Source: Dehalococcoidales bacterium (GTDB lineage Bacteria > Chloroflexota > Dehalococcoidia > E44-bin15). Taken from it: 11,730 nucleotides of DNA. Below, piece after piece: positions 11,509-11,730 of this stretch (positions are counted from its first letter, which is position 1; every line of letters begins with the position of its first letter). The stretch covers positions 1 to 11,730 of the forward strand of contig JAAXQM010000206.1 in the NCBI GenBank assembly GCA_012974295.1, given 5' to 3'. Below the pieces are notes generated by a model that did not search any database, had not been told where the DNA came from, and was given only the letters and a program-made list of their open reading frames with translations. The translations under genes were made by a program, and so were the position numbers.

Positions 11509-11730
11509 ATGGTCATAGATCAGATAATCACGGCAGCTAGAAAAGAGAAGAGGACATCCCTTACCGAGCTGGAGTCCAAGCAAATCTTGAAAGAGGTGGG
11601 GATAAACACCACCGAGATCAGGCTTGCCCGCACCAGGGAGGAGGCAATTGCCCACTCCCGTGAATTCGGTTTCCCGGTAGTCCTCAAAATAGTCTCCCCC
11701 GATATCCTGCATAAAACCGATATCGGAGGG
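11509..11730 (+). CDS. Acyl-CoA synthetase (ADP-forming) ATP-grasp subunit or domain, 5' end only
   Basis: The first 74 residues of a gene that runs off the window. LTELESKQILKEVGI (18-32) and FPVVLKIVSPDILHKTDIGG (55-74) are typical of the ATP-grasp domain of ADP-forming acetyl- or acyl-CoA synthetases, including the conserved His-Lys in ILHKTD. These enzymes make ATP and acid from acyl-CoA, ADP and phosphate. As the domain starts at the N-terminus, it is probably the separate beta subunit, but a fusion with the alpha part downstream cannot be excluded. ATG 11509 follows AAGGAG (11494-11499) by 9 bases. It is not clear whether it is read from its own promoter. Confidence 0.8.
   Translation, partial: MVIDQIITAARKEKRTSLTELESKQILKEVGINTTEIRLARTREEAIAHSREFGFPVVLKIVSPDILHKTDIGG

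Overview
The window reads as a chromosomal segment of a bacterium, most likely a Chloroflexota member of or near the Dehalococcoidia. That placement is an inference from the protein flavour, the gene order thrS-infC-rpmI-rplT-pheS-pheT, a ThrS without a TGS domain, and the set of hairpin repeats; no phylogenetic marker was compared. Most of it is core translation machinery followed by a molybdenum-cofactor gene group. I see no CRISPR array, phage, toxin-antitoxin or defence module, and no transposase.

Layout. Bases 1-168 hold the tail of a short hairpin repeat and a sigma-70-type promoter. tRNA-Val(GAC) (169-245) is followed by thrS, infC, rpmI and rplT, all on the + strand with short gaps or overlaps. 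A 432-base gene-free stretch (3247-3678) is packed with repeats: a ~118-bp element, a diverged relative in tandem carrying a textbook terminator, and two small palindromes ending in the same AATGACA tail. A strong promoter then lies directly against pheS. pheS and pheT are separated by 211 bases that hold another copy of the element in reverse orientation. A further copy follows pheT and is flanked by a 7-9 bp direct repeat.

From 7571 on lies a molybdenum-cofactor cluster: mobA, moeA and mobB. moeA is broken. Its first 241 codons and its C-terminal domain are both clear, but about 80-85 codons between them, with the catalytic centre of the MogA-like domain, are absent, and the two parts are in different frames. 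On the - strand and converging on mobB is a tightly coupled operon: a 50-residue basic protein, a PflX-like radical SAM protein and an acylphosphatase. Then come tRNA-Asp(GTC) with its own promoter and the first 74 codons of an ATP-grasp acyl-CoA synthetase (ADP-forming type).

How the parts work together. The 5' half supplies two aminoacyl-tRNA synthetases, initiation factor 3 and ribosomal proteins bL35 and bL20, the usual infC operon neighbourhood. The molybdenum-cofactor genes insert molybdate into molybdopterin and attach GMP, implying molybdo- or tungsto-enzymes elsewhere in the genome, although moeA as read here should not be functional alone. The most interesting unexplained structure is the ~118-bp MITE-like family. 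Its central hairpin reads as an intrinsic terminator, and its orientation matches transcription where operons end and is reversed inside the pheS-pheT pair.
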